64,000 nt of DNA, taken from contig JANMHJ010000035.1 of the NCBI GenBank assembly GCA_031375105.1, positions 1-64,000 of the forward strand, read 5' to 3'. The notes beneath the pieces were generated by a model. That model was not told the DNA's origin. It saw only the letters and a program-made list of their open reading frames with translations, and ran no database searches. The DNA comes from JANMDU01 sp031375105 (lineage in GTDB: Bacteria; Pseudomonadota; Gammaproteobacteria; Burkholderiales; Burkholderiaceae_C). This document shows positions 51,190-59,240 of the stretch, one piece after another (the first letter of the stretch is position 1; each line of letters starts with the position of its first letter). The position numbers and the translations under genes were made by a program.

Positions 51190-53496
51190 ATGACTTTGCA
51201 TCGAAAAACCCTGCCGGCCTGCGCCGCTCGTGCGCTCTGCGCTACACTTTTTGCAGTGACCATGCATGGCAATGCTTGGGCCATTGACCCATTCACTGTG
51301 CGCGACATCCGCGTGGAGGGTTTGCAGCGCGTCGAACCTGGCACCGTCTTCGTATCGTTGCCTTTTCAGGTGGGTGATACCTACAACGACGACAAGGCTG
51401 CAGCTGCCATCCGATCGCTCTTTGGTTTGGGCTTGTTCAAAGACATACGCATTGACGTGCAGGGCAATGTGGTCGTGGTGATCGTGGAGGAGCGCCCTAC
51501 GGTGGCCGAGGTCAGCTTCACTGGCGCCAAGGAATTTGACAAAGATGCCCTGACCAAAGCCTTGCGTGAGGTGGGTTTAGCAGAAGGCCGTGCGTTTGAC
51601 AAGGCGCTGGCTGACCGTGCTGAGCAAGAACTCAAGCGCCAATACCTTAACCGCAGCCTGTATGGCGCGGAAGTGATCACCACAGTCACGCCGATTGAGC
51701 GCAACCGCGTGAACCTGAATTTCAATGTGATCGAAGGCGATGTGGCCAAGATCAAAACGATCAGTATCGTGGGAGCACAAGCCTTCAGTGAAAGCACCCT
51801 CAAAGGCTTGTTTGATTTGGACACACCCGGCTGGTTGTCTTGGTATACCAAGAGTGATCGCTATTCGCGTACCAAGCTCAACGCCGATCTAGAAACTTTG
51901 CGCTCGTATTACCTGACCCGCGGCTACCTTGAGTTCAAGATCGATTCCACCCAAGTGGCGATCTCTCCAGACAAGCAAAGCATCGGCATCACAGTCAACA
52001 TCACCGAAGGCGCACGTTTTGCCGTCTCCGCTGTGAAGCTGGAGGGCAATTTCTTGGGCAAAGAGGAAGAGTTCAAAACCTTCATCAAAATTGTGCCCGG
52101 GCAGGCCTACAACTCTGAGCGAGTGGCCGAAACCACGAAAGCCTTTACGGAGTATTTCGGCAATTTCGGCTATGCCTTTGCGCAAGTGCAAGCACGTCCT
52201 AATATTGACCGCGCCAACAACACGGTGGTCATCAACCTCGTGGCCGAGCCATCGCGCCGTGCCTATGTGCGTAAGATCAACATTGCAGGCAACAACCGCA
52301 CGCGAGACGAGGTGATCCGCCGTGAATTCCGCCAGTTTGAATCAAGCTGGTATGACGGTGAGAAAATCAAACTCTCGCGTGATCGCGTGGATCGCTTGGG
52401 CTACTTTAAAGCAGTGGATGTAGACACATCTGATGTGCCTGGCACGAACGACCAAGTCGACGTGAATGTCAAGCTGGAAGAAAAGGCAACCGGCAACCTC
52501 GTCCTAGGTGCTGGTTTTTCCAGCTCAGACAAACTGTCGCTGCAGTTCAAGATTCAGCAGGAAAACGTTTTTGGCTCGGGTAACTATCTGGGTATTGATT
52601 TCAATACCTCCAAACTCAACCGAACCTTGGCCTTCACGGCGGTCGACCCCTACTTCACGAAATATGGCGTTTCCCGTACGGTAGATATTTATTTTCGTAC
52701 GCAGAAACCGGTACAAGAAAATTCTTCCGACTACCAGATCAACACACGTGGTGCCAGCATGCGTTTTGGCGTTCCCTTCTCAGAGCGAACCACGGTGTTT
52801 TTTGGTGGTGGCATGGAGCAAACGCAGATTGTTGCTGGAACGAACCTTCCAGCCGCCTACTTGGCATATACCAGCAAGGCCGGTCTTAAAAGCACCCTCT
52901 ATCCGCTGACACTCGGCTGGTCCAGCGATTCGCGCGACAGTGCGCTTGCGCCCAACGCGGGCCAATTGCAGCGCTTGAATGGCGAGTTGGCGCTTGCGGG
53001 CGATGCAAAATACGTGCGCGCCAGTTACCAATATCAAAGCTATATCGCATTGAGCAAAAAATTCACTTTGGCGATGAACGGTGAAGTGGCTTGGGGTCAG
53101 GGAATTGGTAGTTCGGTGTATCCCGTCTTCAAAAATTCGTTCGCTGGTGGCTTGGGCTCGGTGCGTGGTTTTGAGCAAGGGACTCTGGGTCCACGCGATA
53201 TCACGGGCTCCTACTTGGGTGGCCCCAAGAAACTGTTAGGCGCTATTGAGCTGCAAGCCCCATTACCAGGTGCCGGCAATGATCGCACCTTGCGCGTGTT
53301 TGCTTTTCTGGATGCAGGCAATGTGTTTTCAGAGAGCGACAAGTACAGCCTCAAGGAGTTACGCGCATCGACGGGCGTGGGCTTGAGTTGGGTTTCTCCT
53401 GTCGGCCCTTTGCGCTTTGCGATTGCCAATCCCATCCGTAAGCAAGCTGGGGATAAAATCCAGAAATTGCAATTCCAGATTGGAACCACGTTTTGA
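51190..53496 (+). CDS. bamA: Outer membrane assembly factor BamA
   Basis: A 768-residue outer-membrane protein. A signal peptide (ARALCATLFAVTMHGNAWA) precedes five POTRA domains (from FTVRDIRVEGLQRVEPGTVF to about 420), then a 16-strand barrel with VRGFEQGTLGPRD, the conserved VRGF motif of loop 6. It ends in F, as expected. It folds barrel proteins with its lipoprotein partners. I start at the ATG at 51190. Confidence 0.98.
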   Translation: MTLHRKTLPACAARALCATLFAVTMHGNAWAIDPFTVRDIRVEGLQRVEPGTVFVSLPFQVGDTYNDDKAAAAIRSLFGLGLFKDIRIDVQGNVVVVIVEERPTVAEVSFTGAKEFDKDALTKALREVGLAEGRAFDKALADRAEQELKRQYLNRSLYGAEVITTVTPIERNRVNLNFNVIEGDVAKIKTISIVGAQAFSESTLKGLFDLDTPGWLSWYTKSDRYSRTKLNADLETLRSYYLTRGYLEFKIDSTQVAISPDKQSIGITVNITEGARFAVSAVKLEGNFLGKEEEFKTFIKIVPGQAYNSERVAETTKAFTEYFGNFGYAFAQVQARPNIDRANNTVVINLVAEPSRRAYVRKINIAGNNRTRDEVIRREFRQFESSWYDGEKIKLSRDRVDRLGYFKAVDVDTSDVPGTNDQVDVNVKLEEKATGNLVLGAGFSSSDKLSLQFKIQQENVFGSGNYLGIDFNTSKLNRTLAFTAVDPYFTKYGVSRTVDIYFRTQKPVQENSSDYQINTRGASMRFGVPFSERTTVFFGGGMEQTQIVAGTNLPAAYLAYTSKAGLKSTLYPLTLGWSSDSRDSALAPNAGQLQRLNGELALAGDAKYVRASYQYQSYIALSKKFTLAMNGEVAWGQGIGSSVYPVFKNSFAGGLGSVRGFEQGTLGPRDITGSYLGGPKKLLGAIELQAPLPGAGNDRTLRVFAFLDAGNVFSESDKYSLKELRASTGVGLSWVSPVGPLRFAIANPIRKQAGDKIQKLQFQIGTTF

Positions 53497-53507
53497 AGAT
53501 GTTTTTT

Positions 53508-54029
53508 ATGAAATCGAAGTTCTCTCCATGGCTCTTGGCTAGCTTGTGTGCGTTATCCGCGATGTTTTCTGTTGCCGCGCATGCGCAAGACTTTCGCGTG
53601 GGCTTTGTTAACACGGATCGTATTTTCCGCGAGGCCAACATGGCCAAGTCTGCGCAAACCAAGCTGGAAACCGAATTTGCCAAGCGTGAGCGCGAACTCG
53701 TTGCTCAAGGCGAGACTTTGCGTGTTGCCTCCGAAAAGTTTGAAAAAGATGCCCCCACGCTGTCCGAGACTCAGCGCAACACACGCCAACGCGCCTTAGT
53801 GGAGCAAGACCGTGACTTCCAGCGCAAGCGCCGTGAGTTCCAGGAAGACTTGAACAACCGCAAAAACGAGGAGCTGCAAGGTGTGCTCGAGCGCGCCAAC
53901 CGCATCGTCAAGCAAGTGGCTGAAGCTGAAAAATACGATGTGGTTTTGCAGGAAGCCGTCTACATCAACCCCAAGCACGATATCACCGACCGCGTGATCA
54001 AGGCGCTGGACGCTTCGGGCGTGCGCTGA
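53508..54029 (+). CDS. skp: Periplasmic chaperone Skp/OmpH
   Basis: A 173-residue protein with a signal peptide (WLLASLCALSAMFSVAAHA) and a long coiled-coil (AKSAQTKLETEFAKRERELV onward), the tentacle arms of the Skp trimer. It carries unfolded outer-membrane proteins to BamA. ATG at 53508 is preferred over 53499 or a TTG at 53493 because the signal peptide fits. Between bamA and lpxD, as usual. Confidence 0.95.
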   Translation: MKSKFSPWLLASLCALSAMFSVAAHAQDFRVGFVNTDRIFREANMAKSAQTKLETEFAKRERELVAQGETLRVASEKFEKDAPTLSETQRNTRQRALVEQDRDFQRKRREFQEDLNNRKNEELQGVLERANRIVKQVAEAEKYDVVLQEAVYINPKHDITDRVIKALDASGVR

Positions 54030-54057
54030 AGCATGCCTCGGCGCTGAAAGGCTCCCG

Positions 54058-55062
54058 ATGGCGTTTACTTTAGCTGAAATCACTCAGGCGCTAGGCGGCA
54101 AGCTGCAGGGTGACGCTCGGTTGCATGTCAGACGCATCGCTCCGCTGGCTAGCGCACTGCCGGGCGAGATCAGTTTTCTGAGTCACGCCAAATATGCACA
54201 GCAACTGACGCAAACGCAGGCCTCCTGCGTCATTCTCCATCCCGAAATCGCGGTCAGTCTGCACGCGTGGCGCTCTGAAGGTCGCTCTTGGATCGAGACC
54301 GATACACCCTATCTGTATTTCGCGCGACTGACGCAATGGTGGCGGCTGCACAGTGGCTCTGCGCCGCCCGCAGGCATACATCCTAGTGCTGTCATTGATG
54401 CGCTAGCGCATATTGACTCGAGCGCAAGCATTGGCCCGCTTTGTGTTGTGGGTTCGGGTGTGAAGATAGGCGCGCGCAGCACACTGGCTGCGCGAGTCAC
54501 TGTGGGCAATGATTGCGTGATCGGCGAGCGCTGTATTTTGCACAGTGGTGTGGTGATCGGCGCAGATGGTTTTGGTTTTGCGCCTCGCCCTGATCAGTCT
54601 TGGGAAAAGATCGAGCAGCTCGGCGCGGTTCGCATTGGCGATGATGTGGAGATCGGTGCGAATACCTGCATTGATCGGGGAGCACTGGACGACACGGTGA
54701 TCGAAGACGGCGTGAAGCTTGACAACCTCATCCAGATTGGCCACAACGTGCGCATTGGCAAACATACCGCCATGGCGGGCAATGCCGGTGTGGCCGGCAG
54801 CGCCACGATTGGTGCGTATTGCAGCGTGGGCGGAGGTGCTGTGATTTTGGGGCATTTGTCGATTGCAGATCACGTGCATATCTCGGCATCCACCACGGTG
54901 ACGCGTTCGATCACCGAGCCGGGTTTGTACACGGGTATGTTCCCCATCGATAAAAACATCGATTGGGAGAAAAACGCCGTGACCCTGCGACAATTGAGCA
55001 AATTGCGCGATCGAATTCGCGAGCTTGAAAATCGCTTGCCCGCTTCCCCGAAAAACAACTGA
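54058..55062 (+). CDS. lpxD: UDP-3-O-(3-hydroxyacyl)glucosamine N-acyltransferase
   Basis: A 334-residue left-handed beta-helix acyltransferase with hexapeptide repeats (IDSSASIGPLCVVGSGVKIG and others). The catalytic histidine is probably H229 in NLIQIGHNVRIG. It adds the N-linked acyl chain in lipid A synthesis. It is followed by fabZ, lpxA and lpxB. Confidence 0.98.
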   Translation: MAFTLAEITQALGGKLQGDARLHVRRIAPLASALPGEISFLSHAKYAQQLTQTQASCVILHPEIAVSLHAWRSEGRSWIETDTPYLYFARLTQWWRLHSGSAPPAGIHPSAVIDALAHIDSSASIGPLCVVGSGVKIGARSTLAARVTVGNDCVIGERCILHSGVVIGADGFGFAPRPDQSWEKIEQLGAVRIGDDVEIGANTCIDRGALDDTVIEDGVKLDNLIQIGHNVRIGKHTAMAGNAGVAGSATIGAYCSVGGGAVILGHLSIADHVHISASTTVTRSITEPGLYTGMFPIDKNIDWEKNAVTLRQLSKLRDRIRELENRLPASPKNN

Positions 55063-55084
55063 ACGACTTCAAAGACGCCCCGCC

Positions 55085-55522
55085 ATGATGGACATCCACC
55101 AAATTCTGATCAAGCTTCCGCACCGCTACCCTTTCTTGTTGGTGGATCGCGTGCTAGAGATTGACAAAGGCGTTTCAATCAAAGGTTTGAAGAATGTCAC
55201 CATCAATGAGCCTTACTTTACCGGGCATTTTCCGCATCGACCTGTGATGCCGGGCGTGTTGATGCTGGAGGCGCTGGCGCAGGTGTCCGCTTTGTTAGCG
55301 TTTGATGCGTCGGGGCAAGAGGTGGATCCTGATATCGTGGTTTATTTCGTTGGCATTGACAACACACGCTTCAAGCGGCCAGTGGAGCCGGGTGATCAGT
55401 TGATTCTGCGCTCAAAGCTGGAGCGCAGCAAGGCGGGCATTTACAAATTCAAATGCACAGCCCATGTGGGCGACGAGCTTGCAGTGCAGGCCGATTTGAT
55501 GTGTACCATGCGCAAGGTGTGA
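55085..55522 (+). CDS. fabZ: 3-hydroxyacyl-ACP dehydratase FabZ
   Basis: A 145-residue hot-dog-fold dehydratase. The catalytic H48 is in FTGHFPHRPVMPG and E62 in LMLEALAQ. It dehydrates 3-hydroxyacyl-ACP in fatty-acid elongation and competes with LpxA for substrate. The start at 55085 is the first of two adjacent ATG codons. Confidence 0.98.
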   Translation: MMDIHQILIKLPHRYPFLLVDRVLEIDKGVSIKGLKNVTINEPYFTGHFPHRPVMPGVLMLEALAQVSALLAFDASGQEVDPDIVVYFVGIDNTRFKRPVEPGDQLILRSKLERSKAGIYKFKCTAHVGDELAVQADLMCTMRKV

Positions 55523-55531
55523 GACAGTTGC

Positions 55532-56326
55532 ATGAACGAGCCGCGCATTCATCCTACTGCCATCGTGAGCCCACGGGCTCAATTGCATGGCTCAGTGACA
55601 GTGGGGCCCTACAGCATCATCGGTGAGCATGTGCAGATCGATGAGGGCACGACTGTGGCCGCACATGTGATGATTGAGGGGAATACGAAGATTGGCAAAC
55701 ACAATCGCATTTTTCAGTTCAACTCGCTTGGCGCGATTCCGCAGGATAAAAAATATGCAGGCGAGCCCTGCCGCTTGGAGATTGGTGATCACAACACGAT
55801 TCGTGAGTTCTGCACACTGAACATTGGCTCGCCTGGCGACACAGGCATCACCCGCGTGGGCCATCACAACTGGATCATGGCTTATGTGCACATTGCGCAC
55901 GATTGCGTGGTGGGCGACCATACCGTGCTGGCTAACAACGCCACGCTGGCAGGCCACGTTCATGTAGGCGATTACGTGACCTTGGGCGGCCTATCGGGCG
56001 TGCATCAGTTTGTGAAAATCGGTACGCAAGCGATGGTGGGTTTTGCCAGCGCGATCACGCAAGATGTGCCGCCGTATATGCTGGTTGATGGAAATCCGCT
56101 CTCGGTGCGCGGGATCAATGCGGTGGGTTTGAAACGGCGTGGTTTCAGTGCGGAGCAAATCGCTGTAGTGAAGCAAATGCACAAGCTTTTGTATCGCGAT
56201 GGGCTCACTTTCGAGCAATCGAAGTCAGCGATTGCTGAGCTTGCGAAGAGTGCACCAGATGCAGCTGCGCAAGTGGCGTTGATGAGCGATTTTCTCTCTC
56301 TGGCCGCACGCGGCATTGCCCGCTAA
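55532..56326 (+). CDS. lpxA: UDP-N-acetylglucosamine acyltransferase
   Basis: A 264-residue left-handed beta-helix enzyme, first step of lipid A synthesis. H123 in VHIAHDCVVGDH corresponds to the catalytic H125 of E. coli. Hexapeptide repeats occupy most of the chain and a helical C-terminus follows. lpxB starts five bases after the stop. Confidence 0.98.
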   Translation: MNEPRIHPTAIVSPRAQLHGSVTVGPYSIIGEHVQIDEGTTVAAHVMIEGNTKIGKHNRIFQFNSLGAIPQDKKYAGEPCRLEIGDHNTIREFCTLNIGSPGDTGITRVGHHNWIMAYVHIAHDCVVGDHTVLANNATLAGHVHVGDYVTLGGLSGVHQFVKIGTQAMVGFASAITQDVPPYMLVDGNPLSVRGINAVGLKRRGFSAEQIAVVKQMHKLLYRDGLTFEQSKSAIAELAKSAPDAAAQVALMSDFLSLAARGIAR

Positions 56327-56330
56327 AACC

Positions 56331-57503
56331 ATGCCTTCTCCTTTGCGCATTGCACTCGTGGCAGGCGAGGCTTCGGGCGATTTGCTGGGCGGTTTGCTGC
56401 TTGATGGTTTGAAGGCGCGCTGGCCGGATGCGCAGTTTGTGGGGGTCGGTGGCTCTCAGATGCAGCGGCGCGGCATGCAGGCTTGGTGGTCGAGCGAGAA
56501 ACTGGCGGTGCGTGGCTATATCGAGGTGATCAAGCATTACCGCGAGTTGGTGGGGATTCGCAACGAACTTAAAACGCGGTTGCTGCAAGAAAAACCGGAT
56601 GTCTTTATTGGGATTGATGCGCCGGATTTCAATCTCGATCTTGAACGCGATTTGAAGGCAGCAGGTATTCCCACGGTGCATTTCGTGAGCCCGAGCATCT
56701 GGGCTTGGCGTCCTGAGCGGATCGAGAAAATTCACATGGCGGTGGATCACGTGCTGTGCATCTTTCCGTTTGAGAAGAAGTTGTATGACGATGCGGGTAT
56801 TTCGGCCAGCTATGTGGGCCATCCGCTCGCACCTGTGATTCCGATGCAGCCGGACAAGGCGGCGGCGCGTGCGCAGCTGGGTTTGTCTGCGCAGGATACG
56901 GTAATTGCGCTCTTACCCGGCAGCCGTGCAGATGAGGTGAAATACCTGATTTTTAGGTATTTTGAGGCACTAGCCGTTGTAAAACGGGCGCGGAGTGCTA
57001 TCAAATTCATAGTTCCTTGCGTACCGTCGCTCAAAGCAGCAATTGAAGCCGCTGCGCACAAGGCGGGCGTTTCAGAACAGGTTCAACTGCTTGATGGGCA
57101 GTCGCATGCCGCGCTCGCGGCCTGCGATGTGGCCTTGGTGGCCAGCGGCACAGCCACCTTGGAAGCCGCGCTCTTCAAGCGTCCGATGGTGATCGCCTAC
57201 AACATGCATTGGATCAGTTGGCTCATCATGCGGCGCAAAAAAATGCAGCCTTGGGTGGGGCTGCCGAATATTTTGTGTGGTGAATTTGTGGTGCCTGAAT
57301 TGCTGCAAGAAGCTGCCACACCGCAGGCTTTGGCGGAAGCTTTGTTGGCTTGGCTCGATTCTCCTGAGAAAATACACGTTTTAGAGCAGCGTTTTACGGC
57401 GCTGCATCAAGAGCTGCTGCGAGATACGCCGCAACTCGCCTCTCAAGCCATCGCTCAAATTCTTTCCCATGCCACGCGTTCCCAAGTCTCCCCCGCAGCC
57501 TGA
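56331..57503 (+). CDS. lpxB: Lipid-A-disaccharide synthase
   Basis: A 390-residue GT19 glycosyltransferase (VAGEASGDLLGGLLLDGLKA, IGIDAPDFNLDLERDLKA, VSPSIWAWRPERIEKI, LPGSRADEVKYL, ASGTATLEAALFKRPMV). A family A repeat encodes AVVKRARSAIKFIV between LPGSR and the next strand, with the same 32-residue spacing as E. coli LpxB as I remember it. Start at 56331. Confidence 0.98.
   Translation: MPSPLRIALVAGEASGDLLGGLLLDGLKARWPDAQFVGVGGSQMQRRGMQAWWSSEKLAVRGYIEVIKHYRELVGIRNELKTRLLQEKPDVFIGIDAPDFNLDLERDLKAAGIPTVHFVSPSIWAWRPERIEKIHMAVDHVLCIFPFEKKLYDDAGISASYVGHPLAPVIPMQPDKAAARAQLGLSAQDTVIALLPGSRADEVKYLIFRYFEALAVVKRARSAIKFIVPCVPSLKAAIEAAAHKAGVSEQVQLLDGQSHAALAACDVALVASGTATLEAALFKRPMVIAYNMHWISWLIMRRKKMQPWVGLPNILCGEFVVPELLQEAATPQALAEALLAWLDSPEKIHVLEQRFTALHQELLRDTPQLASQAIAQILSHATRSQVSPAA
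56974..57013 (+). repeat. Family A repeat inside lpxB
   Basis: GCCGTTGTAAAACGGGCGCG then GAGTGCTATCAAATTCATAG. It is read in the common frame and encodes AVVKRARSAIKFIV. Confidence 0.85.
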
Positions 57504-58188
57504 GCTTCTGGCTTTGCCGCCCGTGCCCAAGGCGCGCAAGAAGCGCTCGGATGCCAAGCCAGTTCGTAAGAGGAAAGAGGCTATCGTCCAAGTGGCGTTT
57601 GCGTGGGATGCTCCTGGTTTGATAGCGGGTGTGGATGAGGCTGGGCGCGGGCCACTGGCTGGCAACGTTGTCGCTGCGGCCGTCATATTGGATGATTTGA
57701 ACCCGATCAAAGGTCTGAATGATTCCAAAAAACTCACTGCGTTGCGCCGAGAAAAGCTGTTCGCTGAAATCCATGCCAAGGCGCTCTGTGTGAGTGTGGG
57801 CGAGGCCAGTGTGGAAGAGATTGATCGGTTGAACATTCTTCAAGCCACCATGCTTGCGATGCAACGCGCCGTGCAAGGGCTGCGTCTCAAGCCCAGCAAA
57901 GTGTTGGTTGACGGTAACCGCATTCCCAAGCTTGACGTATTGGCAGAAGCCATCGTCGGCGGCGACGCGAAAGTCCAAGCCATCAGCGCCGCCTCCATCA
58001 TCGCCAAAGTCACCCGCGATCGCCAATGCGACGCGCTGCATGCCCAGTACCCGCAATACGGCTTCGATGCCCACAAAGGCTATGGCACAGCCGTTCACAT
58101 GGCAGCGTTGATGAAACACGGCGCAACTTCAGTGCATCGCAAGAGCTATGCGCCAGTAGCGCAGGCGATTTTGAAAGCGGCTGAATGA
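57469..58188 (+). CDS. rnhB: Ribonuclease HII
   Basis: A 239-residue RNase HII that removes ribonucleotides from DNA. The catalytic D56 and E57 are in GVDEAGRGPLAG; KGLNDSKKL and VLVDGNRIPKLD follow. About 48 residues, basic and Pro-rich, precede the core, more than usual. The start overlaps lpxB by 35 bases; a start nearer the core would be a non-ATG. Confidence 0.95.
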   Translation: MPRVPKSPPQPELLALPPVPKARKKRSDAKPVRKRKEAIVQVAFAWDAPGLIAGVDEAGRGPLAGNVVAAAVILDDLNPIKGLNDSKKLTALRREKLFAEIHAKALCVSVGEASVEEIDRLNILQATMLAMQRAVQGLRLKPSKVLVDGNRIPKLDVLAEAIVGGDAKVQAISAASIIAKVTRDRQCDALHAQYPQYGFDAHKGYGTAVHMAALMKHGATSVHRKSYAPVAQAILKAAE

Positions 58189-59033
58189 CATATACAGCCC
58201 CCATCATCACTTCCCGTGACAATCCGCTCGTCAAAGAGCTGCGCCGCCTCGCGCAGGATGGCTCGGCGTACCGTAAGACGGGGCGGGTGTGGATTGAAGG
58301 TGAGCATTTGTGTGATGCGGCGCAGGCGCGGGGTTGGCGTGCGGAGATGGCTGTGATTTCTGATCAAAATATGCATCTGGCCGTTATGGAATGTGCGCGG
58401 AGTGCTATTAAATTCATAGTAATTGCGGATGCGATCATGCGCGAGATCAGTGGCTTGGAGTCGCCAGCCAGCATGGGGCTGGTGCTCGCTTTGCCTCAAG
58501 AGATGGCCATTGACGCGAGCCTGCGCACAGTGATTTTGGATCGGCTGCAAGACCCGGGTAATGCAGGCAGTATTTTGCGCAGCGCGGCTGCGTTTGGTGT
58601 GGCGCAGGTGATTGCGCTGAAGGGCTCGGTGGCTTTGTGGAGCCCGAAAGTGTTGCGAGCCGGTATGGGCGCACATTTTTCACTGCGTATCATCGAAGCT
58701 GCGAATCTGGAAGATGTGAAGGCTTTGAATCTACCGATGGCTGTGACAAGCAGTCATCGTGGGCAATTTTTGCACGAGTTGGGCCATTCAAGATTGCTAT
58801 CAAATAAAGAGCATACTACGCCCATTTTAAAACGGGCAGAGCCCGATTTAGCTCAAATCAATTGGGTGTTGGGGCATGAAGGGCAGGGTGTGAGTGAAGG
58901 GCTGGTATCGCTCGCGCAGGTGCATGTGCGCATTGCACAGCCGGGTGGGCAAGAGTCGCTCAATGTGGCGGCGGCAGCGGCGATTTGCTTGCATGCGAGC
59001 GCGGCTGTGCGTGTGAGCGCGTTGGCCGCATAG
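58185..59033 (+). CDS. TrmH/SpoU family rRNA methyltransferase
   Basis: A 282-residue SPOUT methyltransferase. The three motifs are LQDPGNAGSILRSAAAFG, WVLGHEGQGVSEGL and PGGQESLNVAAAAAICL. The substrate is probably a 2'-O-ribose in 23S rRNA. Two family A repeats lie inside, encoding AVMECARSAIKFIV and LSNKEHTTPILKRA, and a third, degenerate one spans the stop. It overlaps rnhB by four bases. Confidence 0.9.
   Translation: MTYTAPIITSRDNPLVKELRRLAQDGSAYRKTGRVWIEGEHLCDAAQARGWRAEMAVISDQNMHLAVMECARSAIKFIVIADAIMREISGLESPASMGLVLALPQEMAIDASLRTVILDRLQDPGNAGSILRSAAAFGVAQVIALKGSVALWSPKVLRAGMGAHFSLRIIEAANLEDVKALNLPMAVTSSHRGQFLHELGHSRLLSNKEHTTPILKRAEPDLAQINWVLGHEGQGVSEGLVSLAQVHVRIAQPGGQESLNVAAAAAICLHASAAVRVSALAA
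58379..58422 (+). repeat. Family A repeat inside the rRNA methyltransferase gene (first)
   Basis: GGCCGTTATGGAATGTGCGC then GGAGTGCTATTAAATTCATA. It is read in the common frame and encodes AVMECARSAIKFIV. Confidence 0.85.
58794..58837 (-). repeat. Family A repeat inside the rRNA methyltransferase gene (second)
   Basis: TTGCTATCAAATAAAGAGCA then TACTACGCCCATTTTAAAAC. It is read in reverse orientation, giving LSNKEHTTPILKRA before the GHEGQG motif. Confidence 0.8.
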
Positions 59034-59060
59034 AACGCTGCGCAGAGTGCATATGCATTT
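59026..59060 (+). repeat. Degenerate family A copy spanning a stop codon
   Basis: GCCGCATAGAACGCTGCGCA then GAGTGCATATGCATT. TAGAAC, CGCAGAGTGC and the spacing match better copies. The methyltransferase TAG lies inside it. Confidence 0.5.
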
Positions 59061-59079
59061 TTTGCATACCCCTCTCAGC

Positions 59080-59085
59080 TATAAT
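59080..59085 (+). promoter_or_regulatory. TATAAT box in the carA leader region
   Basis: A perfect TATAAT with no good -35 at 17 bases. It would give a leader of about 150 bases before carA. No PyrR- or PurR-type site is recognisable. Confidence 0.4.
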
Positions 59086-59240
59086 CATGCAAATCTTCAT
59101 TCACCCACGTACTGCCTAGCGCACATCAGCATTTCCCCTCAAAAGCACCGTCTTCATCCCGCTTAAATTGCGCAGCAAAACTAAGCTATTGGGTGGACAT
59201 GCGGCACTGGGCGTACGCATAACTCACGGAGTTCGACCCT

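Noticed and set aside
57577..57630. Family A copy in the rnhB N-terminal extension
   Set aside because: GCTATC and GATAGC flank the region but the internal blocks and spacing do not fit.
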